NCBI RefSeq assembly: GCF_003711205.1
Contig: NZ_CP031013.1
Span: forward strand, 434,001-498,000
Direction of reading: 5' to 3'
Source of the DNA: Polaromonas sp. SP1
GTDB lineage: Bacteria; Pseudomonadota; Gammaproteobacteria; Burkholderiales; Burkholderiaceae_C
Length of the DNA stretch: 64,000 nt
Shown: piece after piece, positions 25,971-34,409 of the stretch
How the letters are laid out: every line of letters starts with the position of its first letter
Numbering within the stretch: position 1 is the stretch's first letter
Translations under genes and position numbers: made by a program
The notes under the pieces: generated by a model
Told to the model about the DNA's origin: nothing
The model's input: the letters and a program-made list of their open reading frames with translations, nothing else
Databases searched by the model: none

Positions 25971-27719
25971 ATGCGCTCGCTCCTCCCCGCGGGTTGCGTC
26001 CGGGGGATGTTGGCGGCGTACCTGCTGGGAGTGGCCATGCCGGGGTGGACTCAACACAGCGCCGACGCCCGGCTGCCGGTGCTGCAGCTCAACGCACCCG
26101 ACGGCCAGATCGAGCTGGCCGAACACAGCCAGTACTGGGTCGACACCACCGGCCGGGCGGTTGCCGAGCAGGTGGAGGCCTGGGAGTACGACCTTCCCTT
26201 TGCCATGCGCCCGGCAGGCCACACCGTCCTGCTGGACGGTCAGGTGCTGTGGATACGCTTTAACGCGATGCAGCCGGATCTGCAGCAGCGCTGGTCGCTG
26301 GAAGTCAGCAGCGCCGGCGTCGACGCCGTGAGCCTGCATTACCGCGACGCCGTCGGCAACTGGGTCGAGCAAAAAGCCGGTGACAGGATGCCGGTGAACC
26401 GCTGGCCGCGCCCCGACCGCTTTCCGGTCTTTGACCTGGACACCGAGCAGACGCGGCCTGTCACGTATTTCATCCGCGTCGAGCATGCGCGCACGCCGTT
26501 TTCAGCGCCCATCTTTATCTACAGCCACCCGGCTCTGCTGGCGCAGCGCATGCAGGAGCAATTCCTGCTGGGCGCCTACTTCGGCCTGGCGGTGCTGATG
26601 GCGCTGGTGGCCGCCGCGTATGCCGTGGCGTTCAGTGACCGGAGTTTTGCAGCCTACGCCGTCTACATCGCCGCACTGGCGGCGGCGCAGGCCGGCCTGC
26701 TGGGCATAGGCGGGCAATACCTCTGGCCCGACTTTGCGGGGTGGAACGACCTGTCGTCATTTTTGCTGCCGGTGCTGGCGGCCTGCAGCGGCATCTGGTT
26801 TTCACGCGTGGTGACGCGGCCGCGGCAGTTCTCGGCCGTGCTGGACTGGCTGTCGATGAAACTGATGATCGCGCTGGCGGTGGCGGCGGCGGTGGATGCG
26901 TTCTTTCCGACGCGCGCGAGTTTTATCGCGATCACGGCGCTCATCGTCGTGGCGATGGCGGTTGTCTGCGTGATGGTGTTCATCGCGTGGCAACGTGGCG
27001 ACGCCACCATGCGCTGGATCGCGCTGGGGTTTGTGCCGGTCATCGTGACGGCGCCGTTTCCCATCCTGCGCAACCTGGGGCTGATTCCCGTCAGCTTTCT
27101 CACGCAATACGGGCTGACGCTGGGCGCCGCGCTGGAAACGCCCTTGCTTTTTTACGGCCTGCTGCGGCGCGCCGCGCAGCGCCGCGAAGCCCGCGCGCGC
27201 GCCGCGGCGCTGACGCAAACCGAGCCGCTGACAGGCCTGACCAACCTGCACACCTTTGAAGAGCGGCTGCACGATGCGCTGCTGCGGTCCAACCGCTACA
27301 AGCACCGCTCGGCGCTGCTGATGGTGGACCTGTCCAACCACGGCTGGTTTGCCAAGGAGCACGGCCGGCAGATCGCCGACTACGCGCTGGTGCTGACAGG
27401 CTCCTGCCTGCGCAAGCTGGCGCGCGACATCGACATCGCGGCGCGTGTGGGCGACAGTGAATTTGCGTTGTTGATCGAAGGCCCGGTGACCGCGGCGCAA
27501 GCCGTGGCGGCGGCCACGCAGCTGGTGGCGCGGGCGTTGCAGCCTTCGGATTTGCTGCCGGTGGGCTCGCACCTGAAGCTGCATGTGGCGATCGCGCTGG
27601 TGCCTGATGCGAGTTGCAGCCGGCACCTGGACGCCAGCGAACACCTGCACTACCTGCTGGGCTCGCTGCGGGAGATGCCGCCCAACACACGCAAGTCCAT
27701 CAAGACGGTGAACTTCTGA
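25971..27719 (+). CDS. 7TMR-DISM sensor with degenerate GGDEF domain
   Basis: Membrane signalling protein of about 582 residues. An extracellular beta-sandwich domain (residues about 45-190; WIRFNAMQPDLQQRW, VEHARTPFSAPIFIY) of the 7TMR-DISMED2 type comes first. Seven transmembrane helices follow (about 205-410). A GGDEF-like domain ends the protein (LTGLTNLHTFEERLHDAL onward). The active-site loop reads RVGDSEFAL in place of GGDEF, so diguanylate cyclase activity is doubtful and a c-di-GMP-independent or GTP-sensing role is possible. The ATG at 25971 gives a signal peptide; a GTG at 25920 is also open. It follows rpoH but is separated from it by a terminator. Confidence 0.8.
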   Translation: MRSLLPAGCVRGMLAAYLLGVAMPGWTQHSADARLPVLQLNAPDGQIELAEHSQYWVDTTGRAVAEQVEAWEYDLPFAMRPAGHTVLLDGQVLWIRFNAMQPDLQQRWSLEVSSAGVDAVSLHYRDAVGNWVEQKAGDRMPVNRWPRPDRFPVFDLDTEQTRPVTYFIRVEHARTPFSAPIFIYSHPALLAQRMQEQFLLGAYFGLAVLMALVAAAYAVAFSDRSFAAYAVYIAALAAAQAGLLGIGGQYLWPDFAGWNDLSSFLLPVLAACSGIWFSRVVTRPRQFSAVLDWLSMKLMIALAVAAAVDAFFPTRASFIAITALIVVAMAVVCVMVFIAWQRGDATMRWIALGFVPVIVTAPFPILRNLGLIPVSFLTQYGLTLGAALETPLLFYGLLRRAAQRREARARAAALTQTEPLTGLTNLHTFEERLHDALLRSNRYKHRSALLMVDLSNHGWFAKEHGRQIADYALVLTGSCLRKLARDIDIAARVGDSEFALLIEGPVTAAQAVAAATQLVARALQPSDLLPVGSHLKLHVAIALVPDASCSRHLDASEHLHYLLGSLREMPPNTRKSIKTVNF

Positions 27720-27749
27720 TGGGTGCAGGCGCGCGCGCCTGCGCTGCGA

Positions 27750-28397
27750 TCAGGAGTTCTTCAGCAGCAGGCGGATGTCGGAGGCCAGCGATTCGGCGCC
27801 GCTGCCATAGCGGTTGTACAGGCGCACGCGGCCCTGGCCGTCATAGATATAGCTGCCGGCGGAATGGTCCATGGTGTAGCTGCCGGGCGTCTTGCCGTCG
27901 ACCTTCTTGTAGTACACCTTGAAGTCCTTGGCCACCTCGGGCAACTGGGCCATGGTGGGGCGCAGCGCGAGAAAGGCCGGATCGAAATTGCCCATGTAGG
28001 CCTTGAGCAGCTCGGGCGTGTCGCGCTCCGGGTCGACCGTGATGAAGATCGCCTGCAGTTTGTCGCCGTCGGCGCCCAGTAGTTTTTTGACTTCGGCCAA
28101 CTCGGCCATGGAGGTCGGGCATACGTCAGGACACTGCGTGAAGCCGAAGAACACCACGACCACCTTGCCGGCAAAGTCTTTCAGTGTGCGCACCTGGCCG
28201 TTGTGGTCGGCCAGGGTAAAACCTTGCGCGTAGTCGGCGCCGGTGAGGTCTATGCTTTTGAACTGGGGTTTGTCGGGTGCGCAACCGGATAAGAAGCCAA
28301 AAGTGGCTGCAGCCATTGCCACTGCTGCACCTTTAGCTATACTTTTAATAGCAGACCGCCGGCCGGGAGAAGATGGAAGTGTTGCGCGAGATGTCAT
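27750..28397 (-). CDS. SCO1/SenC copper chaperone for cytochrome oxidase
   Basis: Periplasmic thioredoxin-fold protein that delivers copper to the CuA centre of CoxB. Copper ligands are Cys89 and Cys93 in CPDVC and His178 in TMDHSAGSY. The N-terminus is a twin-Arg-like signal (PGRRSAIK) with lipobox FLSGC39. Residues 15-35 of the signal peptide are encoded by a family A repeat. It is the last gene of the surf1-Sco-like-ctaA-ctaB-sco1 operon, 9 bp after ctaB. Confidence 0.93.
   Translation of the reverse strand: MTSRATLPSSPGRRSAIKSIAKGAAVAMAAATFGFLSGCAPDKPQFKSIDLTGADYAQGFTLADHNGQVRTLKDFAGKVVVVFFGFTQCPDVCPTSMAELAEVKKLLGADGDKLQAIFITVDPERDTPELLKAYMGNFDPAFLALRPTMAQLPEVAKDFKVYYKKVDGKTPGSYTMDHSAGSYIYDGQGRVRLYNRYGSGAESLASDIRLLLKNS
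28293..28353 (-). repeat. Family A palindromic repeat in the sco1 signal peptide
   Basis: On the minus strand GCTATTAAAAGTATAGC, then a tail with GGCTGCAGCCACTTTTGGC. It is read as Ser-Ala-Ile-Lys-Ser-Ile-Ala-Lys, the same frame as in the other genes, and supplies most of the signal peptide. Confidence 0.8.
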
Positions 28398-28406
28398 GAA
28401 GAAGGC

Positions 28407-29327
28407 CTAGACAAGGTAGTGGTCAAGCAGCAGCGCCGCGAACAGCACCGAGAGATGAATCAGCGAGAAGCGGAAGGTCTTGCGCGCCAGCACATCGGAG
28501 TAATTGCGCCAAAGGCGAAAGCCGTACCAGCTGAAGCCGATGCTGAGCGCGACAGCGGCCACCAGGTAAAGCCAGCCGCTCATCTTGAAGATGAAGGGCA
28601 TGAGGCAGGCGGGGAACAGCACCAGCGTGTAGAGAAACACCTGCAGGCGCGTGAACTCGTTGCCGTGCGTGACGGGCAGCATGGGCAGGCCGGACTTGCG
28701 GTAGTCTTCAACGCGGTACAGCGCCAGCGCCCAGAAGTGCGGCGGCGTCCAGAGGAAGATGATCAGGAAAAGGATGAGCGCCTCGGGCCCGACTGAGCCC
28801 GTCATGGCGGCCCAGCCCAGCACCGGCGGCATGGCGCCCGAAGCGCCGCCGATCACGATGTTCTGCGGCGTCATCGGTTTGAGGATCACGGTGTAGACCA
28901 CCGCGTAGCCGATGAAGGTGGCAAAGGTCAGCCACATGGTGAGCGGGTTGACCCATACATACAAAATCCACGAGCCCAGCGCGCACAGCGCGGCCGAAAA
29001 CGCCAGCGTGAGCGGGTTGCTGAGCTCGCCCTTGGCCGTGGGGCGCCAGGCGGTGCGGCGCATGCGGGCGTCGATCTGCTGCTCGACCAGGCAGTTGAAA
29101 GCCGCAGCGGCGCCGGCCACCAGCCAGATGCCGGCGCAGGCAATCAGCGCAAGCCGCACGTCGGGCCAGGTCGGCACGCCGGGAACGGCCAGCACCATGC
29201 CGATGAGCGCGCAGAACACGATGAGCTGCACCACGCGCGGCTTGGTCAGCGCATAGAACTGCGCGAACTTCGACGGAACGTGGGGCGCGGCGGAAGCCGG
29301 GGCGGCGGACGGGGTGCTGGGATTCAT
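28407..29327 (-). CDS. ctaB: Protoheme IX farnesyltransferase (heme O synthase)
   Basis: UbiA-family inner-membrane prenyltransferase converting heme B to heme O for the oxidase. The prenyl-diphosphate site is visible in [15 protein letters not shown] and in [25 protein letters not shown] (two short stretches), with about nine membrane helices. It has 306 residues from the ATG at 29327. That ATG overlaps the ctaA stop (ATGA), so translation is coupled. Confidence 0.95.
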   Translation of the reverse strand: MNPSTPSAAPASAAPHVPSKFAQFYALTKPRVVQLIVFCALIGMVLAVPGVPTWPDVRLALIACAGIWLVAGAAAAFNCLVEQQIDARMRRTAWRPTAKGELSNPLTLAFSAALCALGSWILYVWVNPLTMWLTFATFIGYAVVYTVILKPMTPQNIVIGGASGAMPPVLGWAAMTGSVGPEALILFLIIFLWTPPHFWALALYRVEDYRKSGLPMLPVTHGNEFTRLQVFLYTLVLFPACLMPFIFKMSGWLYLVAAVALSIGFSWYGFRLWRNYSDVLARKTFRFSLIHLSVLFAALLLDHYLV

Positions 29328-30466
29328 GGGGAATGGGTAGTCAATTTTGACGCATGTGCTGCAAGGGCCTGGCCGCGGCTGGAAAAGACCACGCCGCTGA
29401 GCACGATCACCAGCGCCGCAGCCCCGCCCGTGTGGGTGACCGCAGCAATCAGGGGCCAGCCCAGCACGGCGTTGCTGATGCCGGTGACAGCCTGCAGCAG
29501 GATGAGCCCCGCCAGCCAGCGCGCGGACGCGCGGAACGCGGGCACGCGGTGCAGGCACAAAGCCAGCATCAGGAACACGGCAAACACGAGGTAAGCCATC
29601 AGGCGGTGAACATAGTGAATGGCGGTGAGCGCCTCGAAGCTGATGTTGGCGCCGTCATGGCCCGCACCCAGCTCGCGCCACAGCGTGAAGCCCTGGTTGA
29701 AGTCCATGGCCGGCCAGAGCGAGCCCTGGCAAGCCGGAAAGTCGGTGCAGGCCAGCACGGCATAGTTGGTGCTGACCCAGCCGCCCAGCGCAATCTGGAT
29801 CCAGAGCAAAGCGAAGGCCGCGATCACGGCCAGGCGCAGGCCGGCGGAAAGCAGCGTTGCACTGGCGCCCTGCGCCTGCGCATACCGCGCAGCCTGCGCA
29901 CGCAACAGCGCCAGCAGCACGAGGCCGCCCAACAGGTGCATCGTGACGATGGCGGGGAACAATTTCATGGTGACGGTGAGCGCGCCGAATGCGCCTTGCA
30001 GGCAGACCCACGCAAGCGTGACCGCAGGCCACCAGAACGAGACCGGTGTACGTTTGCGCTCCAGCCAGCTGGTGATTGCGAGCGTGAGGATCAGCACACC
30101 CACACCCGTTGCCAGGTAGCGGTGGATCATTTCAATCCAGGCTTTGGAATGTGTGACCGGCCCTGTCGGCATGGCGGTTTGCGCGGCCTCAATGTGCATT
30201 TGCGCGCCCACCGGGCTGGCGCTGCCATAGCAGCCGGGCCAGTCAGGGCAGCCCAGGCCGGAGTCGGTCAAACGGGTGAAGGCGCCGAAGATCACCAGGT
30301 CAAAGGTGAGAAAGAGCGTGACCAGCGTCAGCACCCGCAAGCGCTGCGCCACCGGCGCGTTCTTGTTGTGCACCCACACCCAGGCCAATGGCCCCAGCGC
30401 CACCACCAGGCCCATGATCATCAGGCGCAGGGCGGGGCTCAGGTCGTAGAGGTTTTGCGCGGCCAT
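29324..30466 (-). CDS. ctaA: Heme A synthase CtaA (COX15)
   Basis: Oxidises heme O to heme A. It has 380 residues and eight membrane helices with the heme-ligating His residues in the expected helices ([39 protein letters not shown]). The Cys pair in [13 protein letters not shown] is also typical of the family. It is preceded by the family B structured repeat that separates it from the Sco-like gene in the same operon. Confidence 0.95.
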   Translation of the reverse strand: MAAQNLYDLSPALRLMIMGLVVALGPLAWVWVHNKNAPVAQRLRVLTLVTLFLTFDLVIFGAFTRLTDSGLGCPDWPGCYGSASPVGAQMHIEAAQTAMPTGPVTHSKAWIEMIHRYLATGVGVLILTLAITSWLERKRTPVSFWWPAVTLAWVCLQGAFGALTVTMKLFPAIVTMHLLGGLVLLALLRAQAARYAQAQGASATLLSAGLRLAVIAAFALLWIQIALGGWVSTNYAVLACTDFPACQGSLWPAMDFNQGFTLWRELGAGHDGANISFEALTAIHYVHRLMAYLVFAVFLMLALCLHRVPAFRASARWLAGLILLQAVTGISNAVLGWPLIAAVTHTGGAAALVIVLSGVVFSSRGQALAAHASKLTTHSP

Positions 30467-30519
30467 GATTAGAACAAGCGGCAGCCCAAACTGCCCCGAA
30501 GATATTCAGCCAAGCAGGA

Positions 30520-30608
30520 GCCGCGGAACCGGCTTTGCCGGGCCGCAGGCGGGGCGGCCCCCTCGGGGGGCAGGGAGCTACACGCAGTGAGCGACCGTGG
30601 GGGCTTCA
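30520..30608 (-). repeat. Family B structured element, copy 1 (cox operon)
   Basis: On the minus strand, starting two bases after the stop of the Sco-like gene: GCCCCCACGG, GCTCACTGCGTGTAGC, then the hairpins GCCCCCCGAGGGGGC and CCGGCAAAGCCGG. It lies between the Sco-like gene and ctaA. There is no T-run, so it is more likely an mRNA 3'-end or processing structure than a classical terminator. Confidence 0.8.
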
Positions 30609-31340
30609 TTACCTGCCTTCCTTGTCCCAGCTGTTCGAGGCGCGTAAAAGGCGCTCCAAATCGCGCTTGGCTTTGGCGGCGGCGGCGGCATCCATGTCGG
30701 CCGGGAAACGCATCATCCAGTTGCCGATCGGGTCGACGACGTAAAGATGGTCTTCGAGGCGCTTGCCGGCGGCGGGCTCCAGCCACTGCGCCAGCGCGGC
30801 GGGCGCCACGCGCAGAACGGCCGACGAAGCCAGTGCGGGAAGCAGGGCGTCGCGCACCGGCGCTTCATCCACCACCAGCCAGACGCGGTCCAGGCGTTCT
30901 TTTTCCTTGCCCAGCGACTCGCGCAGCTGGCGCTGGAAATACAGGTTCTGCTCGCATTTCGCATCGCAGGCGCCGCCCGACACGCTGACCAGCAACCATT
31001 GGTCTTTCAACGCCATCAGGGTCCCGGCCTTGCCATCGAGTGCGCGCGTCGCCAGCGGCGGCAGCGGCCGCTGCGGATCGATCAACTCGCCGAAATTGCG
31101 GCGGCCTTCGGGCCGGATCACGTAATAGGTGAAGTACGACGCGATCACCGGCGCGGCGCATACCAGCAGCACAGCCAGCATCTTCCAGCGGCCGGCGACG
31201 GTGCTGGGCGCGCGCGTGCTGGTCTGGTCGAGTACGGGCATGGCATGCACCGTAAGGCCCAGGGGCTGATCTTGCGCGGCAGGCGTGGCGGCGCGGCTTG
31301 AAGAGGTGTCAGGCGTATCGTTTGTCACGGCAGTTGTCAC
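30609..31340 (-). CDS. Divergent Sco-like membrane-anchored thioredoxin-fold protein
   Basis: 243 residues: a disordered N-terminus of about 50 residues, one transmembrane helix (about 53-73), then a periplasmic domain. The sequence shows a CxxxC (Cys125, Cys129 in CDAKC) and a later His198 in EDHLYVVDPIGN, the same spacing logic as the copper-binding Cys/Cys/His of Sco proteins. Its place between surf1 and ctaA supports an oxidase-assembly role. It is usually annotated as hypothetical; the Sco-like assignment is my inference. It overlaps the surf1 stop by 4 nt. Confidence 0.7.
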   Translation of the reverse strand: MTTAVTNDTPDTSSSRAATPAAQDQPLGLTVHAMPVLDQTSTRAPSTVAGRWKMLAVLLVCAAPVIASYFTYYVIRPEGRRNFGELIDPQRPLPPLATRALDGKAGTLMALKDQWLLVSVSGGACDAKCEQNLYFQRQLRESLGKEKERLDRVWLVVDEAPVRDALLPALASSAVLRVAPAALAQWLEPAAGKRLEDHLYVVDPIGNWMMRFPADMDAAAAAKAKRDLERLLRASNSWDKEGR

Positions 31341-32092
31341 GGCTTTTGTGGGCCGTGTGTTTGATTACGTAAATGGGCGCGAAGAGGAAGCAGCAGCTGA
31401 AACCAGCCATACAGAATGATCACCAGGCCACAAAGCCCGAACCACTGGAAGGCATAACCGTAATGTTTGTCCACGCCCAGATTGGGCGCGGCCCATTCAC
31501 GCAGCAAACCCTGGCTGGCCGCGCCGGTCTGAAGCAGCGAGACCTCCAGCAGGGGCAAGCCGGTTTCCTTGCGGAAAGCGGGCAAGTCGAGATTTTGCCG
31601 TATCCGGCCACCCTCAAGACCTGCGAACTCATAGAGCCTTGAAGGCGGCGGGGCAATGCGGCCTTCCACCGTGACGCTGCCCGCAGGCGTTGAGACATCG
31701 GGCAGGCGTGTGCGGTCGGCAAAATTGCGCGGCACCCAGCCGCGCTGCACCAGGATGGCCTGCGGCGTGCCTTCAAGCCGCAGCGGCGTCACCACCACAA
31801 AGCCCGTCTTGCCGCTCATAGGCCGGTTGTCGAGGTAGACCGTGTGCTCCGCCAGCCAGGTGCCCTTGAGCGTGGCGGGGCGGTGGATGTCTTCCGTGAT
31901 GTTTGGGGCCGCCAGCAGCGAGCGCGCATCCAGCGTGGGGAGCCGGCCTTTGGCGTCGACGGCTGCCTGCAGCGCTTCTTTTTGCGCGGCGCGGCGCAGC
32001 TGCCACTGCCCCAGGGAAAAAGTCGTGCCGGCCACCAGCAGTGCGGCCACCGTGAGTATCCAGAAGCGCGGGGAGTGCAAAGCGCGTGTCAT
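31337..32092 (-). CDS. SURF1 family cytochrome oxidase assembly protein
   Basis: Inner-membrane assembly factor for heme a insertion into CtaD. It has 251 residues with an N-terminal helix (FWILTVAALLVAGTTFSLGQWQ, shown in part), the SURF1 blocks VYLDNRPMSGKTGF and VQRGWVPRN, and a C-terminal helix pair signature HYGYAFQWFGL. It is the first gene of the assembly operon, divergent from the DUF2909 gene with an 18-bp gap. Confidence 0.94.
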   Translation of the reverse strand: MTRALHSPRFWILTVAALLVAGTTFSLGQWQLRRAAQKEALQAAVDAKGRLPTLDARSLLAAPNITEDIHRPATLKGTWLAEHTVYLDNRPMSGKTGFVVVTPLRLEGTPQAILVQRGWVPRNFADRTRLPDVSTPAGSVTVEGRIAPPPSRLYEFAGLEGGRIRQNLDLPAFRKETGLPLLEVSLLQTGAASQGLLREWAAPNLGVDKHYGYAFQWFGLCGLVIILYGWFQLLLPLRAHLRNQTHGPQKP

Positions 32093-32110
32093 GAGCCGAT
32101 AATCCTGTTC

Positions 32111-32344
32111 ATGACGTACCTCATCGCATTGGCATTTATCGCCATCTTCGCCAGCCTGGCTTCAGCGCTTTTTTTCATGCTCAAGGGCGGCCAGGGCAAC
32201 GAAGAAGGCAGCAAACGCAAAACCGGCAACATGGCGCGCGCACTGGCGTTCCGTATCGGGTTTTCGGTCTTGCTGTTTGTCTGCATTCTGATCGCGTGGA
32301 AGCTCGGTTACATCCAGCCCACCGGCATCCCGGCTGGCAAATAA
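32111..32344 (+). CDS. DUF2909 twin-transmembrane protein
   Basis: 77-residue protein with two hydrophobic helices (residues about 3-23 and 47-66) joined by a charged loop (KGGQGNEEGSKRKTGN). This family regularly sits between surf1 and coxC in betaproteobacteria and is presumed to assist oxidase assembly. The ATG is at 32111. It lies alone on the plus strand, and its 3' end abuts the coxC terminator. Confidence 0.85.
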   Translation: MTYLIALAFIAIFASLASALFFMLKGGQGNEEGSKRKTGNMARALAFRIGFSVLLFVCILIAWKLGYIQPTGIPAGK

Positions 32345-32359
32345 GCGCCACTCTCGTGA

Positions 32360-32395
32360 CGAAAAAATAACAAAGGCCGCATCAAGCGGCCTTTG
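32360..32395 (-). terminator. Terminator of the coxB-coxC operon
   Basis: Perfect 10-bp stem CAAAGGCCGC / GCGGCCTTTG with a 5-nt loop. On the minus strand it is followed by TTATTTTTTC, so it ends minus-strand transcription coming from coxC. Confidence 0.9.
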
Positions 32396-32425
32396 ATTGA
32401 GCGGCCGTAGCCGCAGTTGGTTCCC

Positions 32426-33343
32426 TTACAACCAGTACACCAGGATGTACAGGCCCAGCCACACCACGTCCACAAAGTGCCAGTACCAGGCGGCGCCTTC
32501 AAAGCCGAAATGCTTTTCAGGGGTGAAGTGGCCCTTTTGCAGGCGCAGGGTGATGAACAGCAGCATCAGCATGCCGACGAAAACGTGAAAACCGTGGAAA
32601 CCCGTGAGCAGGAAGAAGGTCGAGCCATACACGCCGGACGACAGCTTGAGGTTCATCTCGGTGTAGGCATGGAAGTACTCATAGCCCTGCACGTAGAGGA
32701 AAATCACGCCGAGTGCGACGGTCGCCCACATGAAGGCAATGGTCCGGGCGCGCTTGCCTTCGATCAAGGCATGGTGGGCGATGGTGATGGTGACACCGGA
32801 GGTGAGCAGCAGCGCCGTGTTGACGGTGGGCAAAGAGCCCATGATGCTGGCCCAGATGCCGCCGCCGATTGCCAGCGGCTTCATGGCCGTGAAGGGCTCG
32901 ATGATGTCTGCGGGAGACGTCGTGGCGCCCGCCACGATGGTAGGCCAGGCGGCCTTGAAGTCAGGCCAGAGCAGCGCGTTTTCCAGGCTGCCCAGCGTTG
33001 GCAGGGAGTGCGAACGCGCCCACCACAGTGCGGTGAAGAAGGCGCCGAAGAACATCACTTCCGAGAAAATGAACCAGCTCATGCTCCAGCGGAAAGACAA
33101 ATCGATCTTGCGCCCGTACATGCCGCCTTCGCTTTCGGCGATGGACTGGCTGAACCAGCGGAACAGCGTGACCAGCCACCACACCATGCCGAAGGCCAGC
33201 GACCACATGCCCCAGTGGGCGCCGTTGATCCATTGGCTGGCGCCGAGGATGACAAAAAACAGGCCGATAGACGCCATCACCGGATGGCTCGATGGGCTGG
33301 GGACAAAGTAATGGGGGGTTGACCCGTGGACTGCTGATGACAT
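32426..33343 (-). CDS. coxC: Cytochrome c oxidase subunit III
   Basis: Seven-helix subunit of the aa3/caa3 oxidase, 305 residues from the ATG at 33343. Family landmarks include WWLVTLFRWF, FFGAFFTALWWARS, the LTITxAHHAL-like block (VTITIAHHALIEGKR), QGYEYFHAY, TGFHGFHVFVG and the C-terminal WYWHFVDVVWLGLY. It is the last gene of the structural operon and is followed by its terminator. Confidence 0.97.
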   Translation of the reverse strand: MSSAVHGSTPHYFVPSPSSHPVMASIGLFFVILGASQWINGAHWGMWSLAFGMVWWLVTLFRWFSQSIAESEGGMYGRKIDLSFRWSMSWFIFSEVMFFGAFFTALWWARSHSLPTLGSLENALLWPDFKAAWPTIVAGATTSPADIIEPFTAMKPLAIGGGIWASIMGSLPTVNTALLLTSGVTITIAHHALIEGKRARTIAFMWATVALGVIFLYVQGYEYFHAYTEMNLKLSSGVYGSTFFLLTGFHGFHVFVGMLMLLFITLRLQKGHFTPEKHFGFEGAAWYWHFVDVVWLGLYILVYWL

Positions 33344-33417
33344 CGCTCGACTCCTGTTTTTCTCTCGAATTTCCAATAATCTTTAACTCAACCGTGAGGT
33401 GCTGCGGGATGCGGCCT

Positions 33418-33627
33418 TCAGCCCGCAACCATCCACTTCGCCAGCAACACCAGGGTTGCGACAAACACCACCACGGCAATCAGCCCGACCACGATGATGT
33501 GGAGGGGGTTCAAGCTTTTCACGTCTTCTTCGTAGTCGCCGCGCGCGCGCAGGCCCACAAAAGACCAGGCCACGGCCTTGACCGTGCGCCAGAAGGAAGG
33601 TTTGGCGGGCGTTGCGGCCATGCTCAT
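33418..33627 (-). CDS. DUF2970 small membrane protein
   Basis: 69 residues: an amphipathic basic start (SFWRTVKAVAWSFVGLR) and a single C-terminal membrane helix (HIIVVGLIAVVVFVATLVLL). The family is almost confined to oxidase clusters of betaproteobacteria. Its start codon overlaps the ctaG stop (ATGA), so it is translated with ctaG. The function is unknown; a role in oxidase assembly is inferred from context. Confidence 0.85.
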   Translation of the reverse strand: MSMAATPAKPSFWRTVKAVAWSFVGLRARGDYEEDVKSLNPLHIIVVGLIAVVVFVATLVLLAKWMVAG

Positions 33628-34238
33628 GCACCTGCCTGTTTTTCAGGGGGTACGGCGGCCGTCGTCGCCTTGGGCGTGACGGGCGCGGCCGGCGTTTTGC
33701 CACCGACCTCAAAGAAGGTGTAGGACAGTGTGATCGTGCTCACGTCTTTCGACAATTTGGGGTCGATCACGAAGGCCACGGGCCACTGCTTTTTCTCGCC
33801 GGGCGCCAGGGTGTACTGGCTGAAGCAAAAGCATTCAAGCTTGTTGAAATGTGCGCCCGCCTGTGCCGGTGCATAGCTGGGAATGGCCTGGGCGGACATG
33901 GTCCGGTCCTGCACGTTCTGGAATTCGTACATCACCGTGGCCAGCTCGCCCGGGTGAACCTGCAGCGTGTTCTGGGCGGGCTTGAAATGCCAGGGTCCGC
34001 GCGAGTTCGCATCAAACTCCACCGTGATGGTGCGCGTGCGGTCTACCTGCGTGTTGGCGGGGAGGGTCGCCGTGGCGCCCGGAATGCGCTGGTCGCCGAG
34101 GGCCAGCACGTTGATGCCGGTCATCTCGCAAATCGCCTTGTAGATGGGCACCAGCGCATAACCGAAGCAGAACATGCCGAGCACGATCACGGCCAGCTTG
34201 CCCATCATGTTGAAGTTTTCGCGCTTGAGCCGCATCAC
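33624..34238 (-). CDS. ctaG: Cytochrome oxidase assembly protein CtaG (COX11)
   Basis: Membrane-anchored copper chaperone that provides CuB to subunit I. One N-terminal helix (GKLAVIVLGMFCFGYALVP), the copper motif CFCF in NKLECFCFSQ, and the terminal VSTITLSYTFFEV strand are present. It has 204 residues with an Ala/Pro-rich tail. Confidence 0.95.
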   Translation of the reverse strand: MMRLKRENFNMMGKLAVIVLGMFCFGYALVPIYKAICEMTGINVLALGDQRIPGATATLPANTQVDRTRTITVEFDANSRGPWHFKPAQNTLQVHPGELATVMYEFQNVQDRTMSAQAIPSYAPAQAGAHFNKLECFCFSQYTLAPGEKKQWPVAFVIDPKLSKDVSTITLSYTFFEVGGKTPAAPVTPKATTAAVPPEKQAGA

Positions 34239-34275
34239 GTTGGTACCGGTTTTACCTGGGGTCGCTGGGGCCGGC

Positions 34276-34386
34276 TCAGCGGGCCAGGAAAATCATCTTG
34301 GCCATGAAGCCGGCGAAGAAGACGAGCGCTACCGACGCGAGTATCAGCGCCAGCTTCAGGTTGCTTTTCTTTTGCTCGGGTGTCAT
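34276..34386 (-). CDS. Cytochrome oxidase small assembly protein (36 aa)
   Basis: Tiny gene found by translating the ctaD-ctaG gap: it begins MTPEQKKSNLKLALILA, has one membrane helix (about residues 11-27), and ends FMAKMIFLAR-stop. Gene position and hydrophobic profile match the short assembly protein annotated in Comamonadaceae oxidase operons. It starts 23 bp after the ctaD stop and ends 37 bp before ctaG. It is shorter than usual annotation cut-offs. Confidence 0.8.
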   Translation of the reverse strand: MTPEQKKSNLKLALILASVALVFFAGFMAKMIFLAR

Positions 34387-34409
34387 GTGTCGTTACCGGT
34401 TCTGCTCAA

